In this document: in pieces, positions 54,086 through 63,700 of the stretch
Numbering within the stretch: position 1 is the stretch's first letter
Layout of the letters: each line of letters begins with the position of its first letter
Assembly (NCBI RefSeq): GCF_001717585.1
Contig: NZ_CP017042.1
Location: forward strand, 1 to 64,000
DNA: 64,000 nt
Direction: 5' to 3'
Source: Selenomonas sp. oral taxon 920
GTDB taxonomy: Bacteria > Bacillota > Negativicutes > Selenomonadales > Selenomonadaceae
Position numbers and translations under genes: made by a program
The notes under the pieces: generated by a model
Database searches by the model: none
Told to the model about the DNA's origin: nothing
What the model saw: only the letters and a program-made list of their open reading frames with translations

Positions 54086-57000
54086 GTGAAGATATTCGAT
54101 AACATCACAAACACGGTGCGCGACGATCTTCGGGCAGAGATTGTGCGCGGCAGCAGGGTGTCCATTGCGGCGGCGTGTTTCTCGATGTATGCGTATCAGG
54201 AGCTGCGCGAGCAGCTGGCGTCCGTGGAGGAGTTCCGCTTCCTCTTCACCTCGCCTACATTTATTCGGGAAAAGGCAGCAAAGGAGAAGCGCGAGTTCTA
54301 CATCCCGCGCATCTCGCGTGAGACGAGCCTTTACGGCACAGAGTTCGAGGTGCGCCTGCGCAACGAGATGACGCAGCGCGCGATTGCGAAGGAGTGCGCG
54401 GACTGGATCCGTGCCAAGGCGCGGTTCAAATCCAATACCGGCGGCGAGCAGATGCCAGGCTTCATGATGGTCTCTGCTGCCGAGAAGCAGACCGTCTATG
54501 TCCCGATGAGCGGTTTTACGACCGTGGATCTCGGCTGCGAGCGCGGGAACAACGCCTATAACATCGTCCAGTGCATGGACGAGCCGCAGGCAGCGCAGAT
54601 GTATATGCGTACCTTCGATGAGCTCTGGAACGACCCTGTGCGTATGCAGGACGTGACAGATGCCGTCATTGAGAACATCAGCACCGCCTATGCAGAGCAT
54701 GCGCCCGAGATGATCTACTTTACAACCCTCTATCACGTATTCAGTGAGTTCCTGGGTGATCTGTCCGAGAACGAGCTGCCGGATGAAAAAGTCGGATTCA
54801 AAAAGAGCAAAATATGGAGTATGCTCTACGACTTCCAGCGCGATGCCGTTCTCGCCATCATCAACAAGCTCGAGAAATACAACGGCTGCATCCTCGCGGA
54901 CAGCGTCGGTCTCGGCAAGACATTTACCGCACTTGCCGTCATGAAATACTATGAGGAGTGCAACAAGAACATCCTCGTCCTGTGCCCGAAAAAGCTCGCG
55001 GAGAACTGGAACACCTACAAGGACAACTACGTCAACAACCCCCTTGCTGCGGATCGTCTGAACTACAATGTGCTCTTCCATACCGACCTCTCGCGCAGCC
55101 ACGGACAGTCAAACGGGCTCGACCTGGATCGTCTGAACTGGGGGAACTATCACCTTGTCGTGATCGACGAGTCGCATAACTTCCGCAACGGCATCGGAAC
55201 GCACAGCCATACGCAGGAGAACCGCTATCAGCGCCTGATGGAGCGCGTCATCCGCGCCGGCGTTCGGACCAAGGTCCTCATGCTCTCTGCGACGCCGGTC
55301 AACAACCGCTTTACCGATCTAAAGAACCAGCTCGCCCTCGCCTACGCGGGGCACGCGGCAAACCTCGACGAGCGCCTCGACACATCGAGGAGCATCGAGG
55401 ACATCTTTCGGCAGGCACAGAGCGCATTCAACACATGGAGCAAAGAGGAGCCTGGGGAACGCACGACGGACACACTGCTGCGCAAACTCGACTTTGACTT
55501 CTTCGAGCTGCTCGACAGCGTTACCATCGCACGCTCGCGCAGACACATCGAGAAATATTATGACACGAGCGCCATTGGCAAATTCCCCGCACGCCTGAAA
55601 CCCATCTCCCTCCGCCCGCAGCTCACAGATCTGGCGGGCGCGATCAACTATCATGAGATCTACGAGCAGCTCATGCAGCTCACACTCTGCATCTATACGC
55701 CGTCGGACTACATCCACCCGAGCAGACGCGACAAATACAAAGACCTCACCCACAACAAGGGAGAGAACCTGACGCAGACAGGGCGCGAGCGCGGCATGCA
55801 GCGGCTGATGAGCATCAACCTGCTCAAACGCCTCGAGAGCTCCGTCCACTCGTTCCGTCTGACCCTTGGTAAAATCAAGGCGGGCATCGATACTGCGATC
55901 ACTGAGATCAACCGCTTCGAGCAGTCCGGCCGCGCGGAGCTCCTTCTGTATGAGATGGAGACATCCGACCTTGATATGGATGATGAGAATACAGAACTCT
56001 TTGCCGTCGGTAAAAAGGTACCCGTCGACCTGGCAGACATGGACTGGAAATCATGGCGGAGGGAGCTGAAAAAGGACAGCGAAATACTGGGCGTCCTCAC
56101 GAAAATGGTGGCGGACATCACCCCTGCACACGATACGAAGCTGCAGGAACTCCTGCGCCTCATCGCGGACAAGATCGAGCACCCCATCAACGAAGGCAAT
56201 CGCCGTGTTCTGGTCTTTTCGGCATTTTCTGATACAGCGGAGTACCTCTACGAGCACGTCAGTACGTATCTCAAGGAAACATACGGATGCGACACGGCGC
56301 TCATCACCGGCTCCATCGACGGGCGCACAACGATCGCGGGCTTTCGCGCAACGCTCAACAACGTACTGACCTGCTTCTCCCCCCTCTCGAAGGGGCGGGA
56401 CGTACTCATGCCGAGCAGCACGGCGGACATCACTGTCCTGATCGCGACGGACTGCATCTCCGAGGGACAGAACCTGCAGGACTGCGACTACATGGTCAAC
56501 TACGACATCCACTGGAACCCCGTGCGCATCATCCAGCGGTTTGGGCGCATCGACCGCATCGGCAGTCGGAATGCGTGCATACAGCTCGTGAACTTCTGGC
56601 CGGATCTGACCCTCGACGACTACATCAACCTCAAGCCGCGCGTCGAGTCGCGCATGCGGCTCAGCATCATGACCTCTACGGGCGACGATGATCTCATCAA
56701 CCCAGAGGAAAAGGGCGACCTCGAGTATCGTAAAATGCAGCTAAAACGCCTGCAGGAGGAGGTCGTCGACATCGAGGACATGAACGACGGCATCTCCATC
56801 ATGGATCTCGGACTCAACGAATTCCGCCTCGACCTGCTCGCGTATCTGAAGGATCACGGCGATATGGACAAGAAGCCGCGCGGACTGCACGCCGTCGTTC
56901 CTGCCACGGATGAGCTCGGCATAGGCGTCATCTTCGTCCTGAAGAACATCCGCAGCAGCCTGGGCGTTGATACGCGCAACCGCATTCACCCATTCTATAT

Positions 57001-57319
57001 GGTCTACATCGGGCAGGATGGGACGATCCTCTGCGACTACCAGAATCCGAAGAAGATCCTCGACGATATCCGCCTCCTCTGCCGCGGGAAAAAAGAGCCC
57101 ATCCGAGCAGTATACGAGCCGTTCAACCGTGAGACCAATGATGGACGTGATATGCATACCGTCTCTGCACTGCTGAACGATGCGATCCACTCCATCATCG
57201 ACGTAAAGGAGGAGAGCGACATTGACAGCCTCTTCTCTGCGGGTGGAACAAGCGCCCTGCACAACGACATCGCGGGGCTCGACGACTTCGAGCTCATCTG
57301 CTTCCTCGTCGTGCGGTAG
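54086..57319 (+). CDS. SNF2-type helicase with N-terminal PLD-like domain (defence locus)
   Basis: About 1077 residues. The GTG at 54086 (GGAG four bases upstream) is chosen over TTG 54044 and ATG 54062, which lack a ribosome-binding site. The first 170 residues resemble phospholipase D-like domains of helicases (ACFSMYAYQELREQLASVEE) but I see no HxK catalytic motif. The SF2 ATPase follows: Walker A ADSVGLGKT (Lys278), DESH (361-364), LSATPVNNRF, and the C-terminal lobe with LIATDCISEGQNLQDCDY and motif VI QRFGRIDRIGS (817-827). It is the first gene of the cluster helicase, DUF4391, mod, mnt, hepT, res. Such helicases are not part of classical type III systems. Confidence 0.88.
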   Translation: MKIFDNITNTVRDDLRAEIVRGSRVSIAAACFSMYAYQELREQLASVEEFRFLFTSPTFIREKAAKEKREFYIPRISRETSLYGTEFEVRLRNEMTQRAIAKECADWIRAKARFKSNTGGEQMPGFMMVSAAEKQTVYVPMSGFTTVDLGCERGNNAYNIVQCMDEPQAAQMYMRTFDELWNDPVRMQDVTDAVIENISTAYAEHAPEMIYFTTLYHVFSEFLGDLSENELPDEKVGFKKSKIWSMLYDFQRDAVLAIINKLEKYNGCILADSVGLGKTFTALAVMKYYEECNKNILVLCPKKLAENWNTYKDNYVNNPLAADRLNYNVLFHTDLSRSHGQSNGLDLDRLNWGNYHLVVIDESHNFRNGIGTHSHTQENRYQRLMERVIRAGVRTKVLMLSATPVNNRFTDLKNQLALAYAGHAANLDERLDTSRSIEDIFRQAQSAFNTWSKEEPGERTTDTLLRKLDFDFFELLDSVTIARSRRHIEKYYDTSAIGKFPARLKPISLRPQLTDLAGAINYHEIYEQLMQLTLCIYTPSDYIHPSRRDKYKDLTHNKGENLTQTGRERGMQRLMSINLLKRLESSVHSFRLTLGKIKAGIDTAITEINRFEQSGRAELLLYEMETSDLDMDDENTELFAVGKKVPVDLADMDWKSWRRELKKDSEILGVLTKMVADITPAHDTKLQELLRLIADKIEHPINEGNRRVLVFSAFSDTAEYLYEHVSTYLKETYGCDTALITGSIDGRTTIAGFRATLNNVLTCFSPLSKGRDVLMPSSTADITVLIATDCISEGQNLQDCDYMVNYDIHWNPVRIIQRFGRIDRIGSRNACIQLVNFWPDLTLDDYINLKPRVESRMRLSIMTSTGDDDLINPEEKGDLEYRKMQLKRLQEEVVDIEDMNDGISIMDLGLNEFRLDLLAYLKDHGDMDKKPRGLHAVVPATDELGIGVIFVLKNIRSSLGVDTRNRIHPFYMVYIGQDGTILCDYQNPKKILDDIRLLCRGKKEPIRAVYEPFNRETNDGRDMHTVSALLNDAIHSIIDVKEESDIDSLFSAGGTSALHNDIAGLDDFELICFLVVR

Positions 57320-57334
57320 GATCGGAGGGAGAAT

Positions 57335-57991
57335 ATGCTCGGACTGCCGGCCTCTACGGAACTCAATCGGAGAATCCCAAAACAGAAAATCTATGGCAAA
57401 TGCGAGCTTAGTCCTGCGCTCAAAAAGGCGTTCAGCGAGCAGATCGCATCCCTCCACTGGCGCAACAAGATCGCGCCGGAGGTGTTGAACCTCGCTGCAG
57501 GGAAGGAGGTGCAGGAGCTCGAAGTATTCGAGCTGCGTCTGAACGATGGGCAAATTGATGAGGCTGTTCTGCGCCTCATTGACCGAGCGATCCCGTATCA
57601 CATCCTCTTTGTCCTCGTGTGGGAGGATCGGATGCGCCTTGTTCTTGCATACAAAGAAACACCTGACGCAAAGAGTACAGGCGTGCGGGTGGAGCGGTAC
57701 TATTACACAGACTGGATGCCTGTGGGGGAGGTAGTTCTGCGTATCGAGGGACTGTCGATGGATGCCGTCTATGAGAACCTCGTCCGCCGGATTGCGGGCG
57801 AGGCACTCGGGGATGCACGCACATCGACCCTCCGGGAGAGCGTCGCGGCGCAGGGGCGCAGAGAGCGGATCGAAAAGCAGATTGCTGCGCTCGAGGCGAA
57901 GATCCGGCGGGAGAAACAGCCGAAGAGGAAGTTTGAGCTTGTGCAGCAGCTGCGAGCATTGGAGGCATCCCTTGGCGAAGGAGTGGGATAA
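57335..57991 (+). CDS. DUF4391 protein
   Basis: 218 residues starting 15 bp after the helicase gene (GGAGGGAG upstream). The sequence shows the DUF4391 pattern: an N-terminal PASTELNRRIPKQKIY, a central WRNKIAPEVLNLAAGKEVQE and a beta-hairpin region (PYHILFVLVWEDRMRLVLAY, RYYYTDW). The last 60 residues are a charged coiled coil (RIEKQIAALEAKIRREKQ). The function is unknown; from memory the family recurs near restriction-type helicases. It probably partners the helicase in front of it. Confidence 0.85.
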   Translation: MLGLPASTELNRRIPKQKIYGKCELSPALKKAFSEQIASLHWRNKIAPEVLNLAAGKEVQELEVFELRLNDGQIDEAVLRLIDRAIPYHILFVLVWEDRMRLVLAYKETPDAKSTGVRVERYYYTDWMPVGEVVLRIEGLSMDAVYENLVRRIAGEALGDARTSTLRESVAAQGRRERIEKQIAALEAKIRREKQPKRKFELVQQLRALEASLGEGVG

Positions 57992-58062
57992 AGTTGCGCG
58001 GTTGGGGCAAGAGTGGCCTTACGACATACCGATGGCAAAGGATCGATGCTGTGCAGATATGA

Positions 58063-58068
58063 TATAAT
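58063..58068 (+). promoter_or_regulatory. Possible internal promoter -10 before mod
   Basis: GATATAATGTG contains TATAAT, 49 bp before the mod start; no clear -35. It could allow the methylase, toxin-antitoxin and res genes to be transcribed apart from the helicase. Confidence 0.4.
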
Positions 58069-58116
58069 GTGATATGAATGTGAGCGGTATAACGCAGGAG
58101 AATAGGAGAGAGCGCG

Positions 58117-60018
58117 ATGGAGCGGATGAAGATGCACAGCAGGGACAATGTGGCGCAGAATATCGAGGCGGTGGGGCGGCTGTTCCCGAATGCGCTGACG
58201 GAGGTCATGCGGGACGGGAAGCTCGTGCAGGCGATTGACTTCGATGTGCTGCGGCAGGAGCTCGCGCGTGAGATCGTGGAGGGGCGCGAGGAGCGCTATG
58301 CGTTCACATGGCCGGACAAGCGGCAGGCGATCCTCGCGGCAAATGCGCCGATTGCGATGGCGCTGCGTCCCATCGTGGAAGACAGTGTCGGGCGGGACGG
58401 CACGGCGGGTGCATTCGACAGCGAAAACCTCTACATCGAGGGGGATAATCTCGATGTGCTGAAGCTGCTCCAAGAGACGTACCTCGGCAAGGTAAAGATG
58501 ATCTATATCGATCCGCCTTACAATACAGGGAATGACGCCTTTGTGTACGATGATGATTTTGCGATGGAGAACGGGGAGTTCCATGCGGTGAACGGGTGGC
58601 GCGACGAGGACGGCGCGATGCAGTATGATCTGCGTGCGAACAATGTGAGCAACGGACGCTTTCATACGGACTGGCTGAATATGATCTATCCGCGTCTCAG
58701 AGTGGCGAAGAGTCTGCTTGCGGATGATGGGGTAATTTTTATCAGTATTGATGACAGTGAGCAGGAGAATCTCAAGAAGGTTTGCAATGAGATTTTCGGT
58801 GAGCAGAATTATGTAGGAACAGTTATATGGGAAAGGGCTTTTTCACCGAAAAATGACGCAAAATATTTCTCTGCAAGTCATGACTTTATTGTTGTATATG
58901 CGAAGAATATAACGAATTTTTCCATTGGATTATTGCCTCGTTCTGAAATAGCCAATGCACGCTATAAAAATCCGGACAATGATCCAAGAGGACCATGGAC
59001 AGCAGACAATATGACCGTAAAAACATACAGTGCTACATACGACTATCCTATTACGACGCCCAACGGAACAGTAATTCGTCCGACAGATGGAAGATGTTGG
59101 TTTACGAATAGAGAACGCATGGAGAAACTCATAGAAGAAGGAAGAGTGTGGTTTGGTGAAAATGGGGGGAATACGCCAAGAATAAAGCGATACCTTGCAG
59201 ATGTTCAGCAAGGTATGACCCCGACGACAATATGGCAACACGAGGATGTTGGGCACAATCAAGAAGGTAGACAGGAAGTAAAACGACTATTTGAGGACAA
59301 AGGATATTTTGCTGGCCCGAAACCGCTTCGCCTATTAAAACGTATTCTTAGGGTGGCAAATGTGGATGAAGACGCTCTTATCCTCGATTTCTTCTCTGGC
59401 TCTGCCACAACCGCTCATGCCGTGATGCAGCTGAACGCCGAGGATGGTGGTCATCGAAAGTTCATCATGGTGCAGCTGCCCGAGGCGACGGACGAGGGCG
59501 GTACAGCCTACAAAGCTGGCTATCGGAATATCTGCGAGATTGGCAAGGAGCGCATCCGCCGTGCGGGAGCGAAGATCGCGGCTGAGGCGGGCGAGAAGGC
59601 GGCAGGGCTTGATCTTGGATTCCGCTGTCTGCGGCTCGATACGAGCAATATGACCGATGTCTACTATGCGCCCGATGCGGTGACGCAGGACGGGCTTTTC
59701 GCGCAGGTGGATAATGTGAAGGCGGATCGCACGCCGGAGGATCTGCTCGTTCAGACGATGCTCGATCTCGGCATTCTGCTCTCGGAGCCGATTGCGGTGG
59801 AGGAGATCGCGGGGCGGCGGGTCTTTAACGTCGCGGACGGCTTCCTCCTCGCGTGTTTTGACCGCGCTGTGACGGATGAGACGGTGACGGCAATCGCAAA
59901 GCGAAAGCCCTACTATGCCGTATTCCGCGATGCCTCGATGGCAGACGACTCTGCGCTGACGAACTTTGACCAGATCTTTGCGGCGTACAGCCCCGCAACG
60001 GTGCGGCGGGTGCTGTAG
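58117..60018 (+). CDS. Type III-like DNA adenine methyltransferase (Mod)
   Basis: 633 residues, a beta-class N6-adenine methylase with motif IV DPPYNTG (from Asp132) ahead of the SAM-binding motif I DFFSGSATTAHA (from Asp424), and the target-recognition region between. Flanking parts include LYIEGDNLDVLKLLQETYLG and DGVIFISIDDSEQENLKKV. The recognition region (58.75-59.38 kb) is visibly AT-richer and uses different codons (ATA, AGA, AAA) than the GC-rich flanks, so it probably came by domain replacement. It would both modify host sites and guide Res. TAGGAG precedes the ATG. Confidence 0.93.
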   Translation: MERMKMHSRDNVAQNIEAVGRLFPNALTEVMRDGKLVQAIDFDVLRQELAREIVEGREERYAFTWPDKRQAILAANAPIAMALRPIVEDSVGRDGTAGAFDSENLYIEGDNLDVLKLLQETYLGKVKMIYIDPPYNTGNDAFVYDDDFAMENGEFHAVNGWRDEDGAMQYDLRANNVSNGRFHTDWLNMIYPRLRVAKSLLADDGVIFISIDDSEQENLKKVCNEIFGEQNYVGTVIWERAFSPKNDAKYFSASHDFIVVYAKNITNFSIGLLPRSEIANARYKNPDNDPRGPWTADNMTVKTYSATYDYPITTPNGTVIRPTDGRCWFTNRERMEKLIEEGRVWFGENGGNTPRIKRYLADVQQGMTPTTIWQHEDVGHNQEGRQEVKRLFEDKGYFAGPKPLRLLKRILRVANVDEDALILDFFSGSATTAHAVMQLNAEDGGHRKFIMVQLPEATDEGGTAYKAGYRNICEIGKERIRRAGAKIAAEAGEKAAGLDLGFRCLRLDTSNMTDVYYAPDAVTQDGLFAQVDNVKADRTPEDLLVQTMLDLGILLSEPIAVEEIAGRRVFNVADGFLLACFDRAVTDETVTAIAKRKPYYAVFRDASMADDSALTNFDQIFAAYSPATVRRVL

Positions 60019-60059
60019 TGTAACACCTGCGCTATGAATCATTATGAACAGGAGGAGTC

Positions 60060-60365
60060 ATGATGCAAACGTCTGTATTTACCATGGAACAGATTGCTGC
60101 AGCGGTGAAACCGCTTGCTGATAAATACCGTGTGAAGGAAATTTATTTGTTTGGTTCGTACGCACGCGGGGAAGCGGACGAGAACAGCGATTTGGATTTT
60201 CTTGTTTTTGGTGGAGAAATGTTTCGGCGAACGATGATTTTTGCCTTGGCGGAGGAGCTGCGCGAGGTGCTCAAGAAAAACGTGGATGTTTTTGAAATCG
60301 CAGAGGTCAACCCGAACAGTAATTTCTATCAAACGATTATGAAAGAAAAGGTTTTGGTGGCATGA
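60060..60365 (+). CDS. MNT-type nucleotidyltransferase antitoxin
   Basis: 101 residues (or 100 from the ATG at 60063, which is better placed after AGGAGG). The minimal nucleotidyltransferase core is intact: GSYARGEAD (32-40) and SDLDFLV with Asp44 and Asp46, the GSx10DxD arrangement. MntA proteins AMPylate a Tyr of HepT and so block the toxin. The stop overlaps the hepT start by 4 bp. It is clearly AT-richer than mod and res. Confidence 0.92.
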   Translation: MMQTSVFTMEQIAAAVKPLADKYRVKEIYLFGSYARGEADENSDLDFLVFGGEMFRRTMIFALAEELREVLKKNVDVFEIAEVNPNSNFYQTIMKEKVLVA

Positions 60366-60724
60366 AGTACTCGGATCGGCAAAGGGTTCAAAAGATCTAT
60401 GACTATGCTGTTCAGTTGCAGGAATATATCCGAAAAAACGACATTGAAAAAGAGGAGTTGCTGACGCAGCTGCCGCTTCAATGGCTTGTCACAACGCCGT
60501 TATACAATATGGGAGAGCACTGTTATTATTTGTCCGCAGCGTATAAGGCGAAACATGCTGAAATCTCATGGACGATGATTGCAGGGCTCAGGCATCGCCT
60601 TGTGCATGATTATGACGGGACGAACTGGAATATTATTTCAGAGGTTGTTTTTGAGGAGTTGCCCATCCTGATCCAGCAGTTGGAGCGCTGTTTGACAGAA
60701 TATGAGAATACGGGTGATTGCTGA
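60362..60724 (+). CDS. HepT-like RNase toxin (DUF86)
   Basis: 120 residues, an all-helical HEPN protein with the catalytic R-x4-H motif (Arg77, His82) and the HxY tyrosine target Tyr84 in GLRHRLVHDYDG, matching active HepT toxins. These dimeric RNases attack tRNA or mRNA unless AMPylated by MntA. Its stop shares a base with the res start codon (TGATG), so toxin and restriction subunit are co-translated. Codon use is AT-rich like that of mnt. Confidence 0.92.
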   Translation: MKYSDRQRVQKIYDYAVQLQEYIRKNDIEKEELLTQLPLQWLVTTPLYNMGEHCYYLSAAYKAKHAEISWTMIAGLRHRLVHDYDGTNWNIISEVVFEELPILIQQLERCLTEYENTGDC

Positions 60725-63700
60725 TGAAGTTTCACTTTACGGTGCAGCCGTATCAGACGGATGCGGTGGAGGCGGTTGTCCGTGTGTTCGAGGGGCAGCC
60801 GTATGCCGCGCGCACGACGTATCTGCGTGATGTTGGGACGGGCGCGGCGCAGGGAAATCTGCTGCCGGTGCAGGAGAGCTACATGAATGCCCCCCTTCTC
60901 ACGGCGGAGGCGGACGATGGTTTTCGGAATGAAAAGCTGCATCTGACGCAGGGGGAGCTGCTCGCGCATATCCGCAGGGTGCAGAGCGCACGCAATCTCC
61001 ATCTGTCTGATACGCTCTCCGCGCCGCTCGGTGCGTGTGCGCTGGATGTGGAGATGGAGACGGGCACGGGCAAGACGTATGTCTATATCAAGACGATGTT
61101 CGAGCTGAACCGCCGCTATGGCTGGAGCAAGTTCATCGTGGTGGTGCCGAGCATCGCCATCCGCGAGGGCGTAAAGAAGTCCTTCGAAATGACGGCGGAG
61201 CATTTCATGGAGCACTATGGGAAGAAGGCGCGGTTCTTCGTCTACAGCAGTGCGAATCTGAATCAGCTGGACGCATTCTCTGCCGATGCAGGGCTCTCGG
61301 TGATGATCATCAACACGCAGGCGTTCGCTGCCTCGCTGAACGAGGAGAAGTCGATCGAGGGACGCGGCGGGAATAAGGAGGCGCGCATCATCTACTCGAA
61401 GCGCGATGCGTTCGGCTCGCGTCGTCCGATCGATGTGATCGCGGCGAACCGTCCGATCCTCATTCTCGATGAGCCGCAAAAGATGGGAAAGAAGGGCTCG
61501 GTGACGCAGAAGGCGCTCGCGCAGTTCGCTCCCCTCTTTACGCTGAACTATTCGGCGACGCACGCGGAGCGTCACAATCTCGTCTATGTGTTGGATGCGG
61601 TGGACGCCTACAATGCACGCCTCGTGAAGAAGATCGAGGTGAAGGGGTTCGAGGTGAAGAATCTGCCGGGTGTGGGGCGCTATCTCTATCTCGCGGAGAT
61701 CGTGCTCTCGCCGAAGGTGCCGCCGCGTGCGCGGATCGAGTTCGAGGTAGCGCAAAAGGGCGGGGTGCGGCGCACGCTGCGCATTGTTTCTAAGGGGGAC
61801 AATCTCTGCCATCTCTCGGGCGGGATGGCGCAGTACGAGGGCTATGTGGTGGAGCACATCGATGCCGCTGCGGGGACGGTGCTTTTCCTGAACGGTACAA
61901 CGCTCCATACGGGAGATGTGCAGGGCGACGTATCGGAGGCGGATCTCCGGCGGGTGCAGATCCGTGAGACGATTGTCTCGCATTTTGAGAAGGAGCAGCG
62001 GCTTTTCGCACGCGGGATCAAGACGCTCTCGTTGTTCTTCATCGACGAGGTGGCGAAGTACCGTCAGTACGATGCAGATGGAAATGCCGTGCTTGGGGAG
62101 TACGGGCGGATCTTCGAGGAGGAGTACCGCGCGGTGATGAACGAAAACCGCGATATTTTTGACCCTGCGTATATGAAATATCTGGACGATGTGCCTGTAG
62201 AAAAGATACACGCGGGGTATTTCAGCATTGACAAGAAGACGGGACGCGCGGTGGACAGCAGTCTCAGGCGCGGATCGGATCTGTCGGACGACATCTCGGC
62301 GTATGATCTGATCCTGAAGGATAAGGAGCGGCTGCTCTCGTTCGATGAGCCGACGCGTGTGATTTTCTCCCACTCGGCGCTGCGCGAGGGCTGGGACAAT
62401 CCGAATGTGTTCCAGATCTGTACGCTGAAGCACGCGGCGAGTGTGACGGCGAAGCGGCAGGAGGTGGGCAGAGGCCTGCGCCTTGCGGTCGATCAGACGG
62501 GCCAGCGGATGGATCGGATGGTGCTGGGAGATGCGGTGCATGAGGTGAATGTGTTGACGGTGATCGCGAGCGAGAGCTATGCGGGATTCGTCGGCGATCT
62601 GCAAAAGCAGATGGAGGCGGAGCTGTACGATCGTCCGAAGGCGGCGACGGAGGCGTATTTCAAGGGGAAGACGGTACAGTCGGCGGATGGTACGGCGGTG
62701 GAGCTGGATGAGAAGGCGGCGCGGGTGATCTATAAATATCTCCTGCAACATGACTATATCGACGATGACGGGCATGTGACGGAGGACTATCGTACGGCAC
62801 TTGCAGCGGGGGCGCTCAAGCCTCTGCCTGAGGTTCTCACACCCATGACGGAGGGGGTTCATCGCCTCGTGCAGGCAATCTATGACGAGAGTGTGCTGCG
62901 CACGATGATTTCGGATGCGGGGGCGACGAAGACACCGGAGAATAAGCTGAACGAGCGATTTTATCAGAAAGAGTTTCAGGAACTCTGGAAGAGGATTAAT
63001 CACAAGTACGCCTATACGGTCTCATTTGACACGAGACAACTCGTACGGGCGGCCATCGACCATATCAACGCTGAGCTGCGTGTCAGCCGTCTCCAATACA
63101 CGATCACCTATGGCAGTCAGCAGACGGATCTGGATGTGGGCATGGTGGCGGACGGCACGAGCTTTGCCTACGGCAAGAGTCGGACGAGCACGCTGAAACG
63201 CGCACAGGGGTCTGCGGTGACGTATGATCTGATCGGGCGTATTGCGGCGGGGACGACACTCACGCGGCGCACGGTCGCAGAGATTTTGCAGGGGATTAAG
63301 ACCGAGGTGTTCGCAGGCTACCGCTGCAATCCTGAGGAGTTTATCCGTACGGTGACGCGGCTCATCCTCGAGCAGAAAGCGACACGCATCGTCGATCACA
63401 TCGAGTACAATACGATCGAGGGCAGCTACGATGCGAGTATCTTTGCCACGGAGAAGCGCCCCTACAGCGAGGCATACGAGGCGGAGAAGGCGATTCAGAA
63501 CTATGTGTTCACGGACGGTAATGTGGAGAGGAAATTTGCCCAGGATCTCGACGGCGGGAACGAGGTGCTGATCTATGCGAAGCTGCCGCGCGGGTTCGCC
63601 ATCCCGACGCCGGTCGGCAGCTATGCGCCGGATTGGGCGATTGTGTTTCGCGAGGGGAAGGTGCGTCACATCTACTTCGTCGCGGAGACGAAGGGAACGC

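Noticed and set aside
54086-54600. Active PLD nuclease domain in the helicase
   Set aside because: The N-terminus looks PLD-like but no HxK(x)4D motif is visible, so I do not claim nuclease activity.
53921-55102. Leftward 393-codon frame opposite the 5' part of the helicase gene
   Set aside because: The sense strand has a complete helicase with ordered motifs; the antisense product has no recognisable features.
60610-63003. 797-codon open frame antisense to res
   Set aside because: Low-complexity Arg/His/Leu composition typical of a shadow frame; the sense strand has all motifs of Res.
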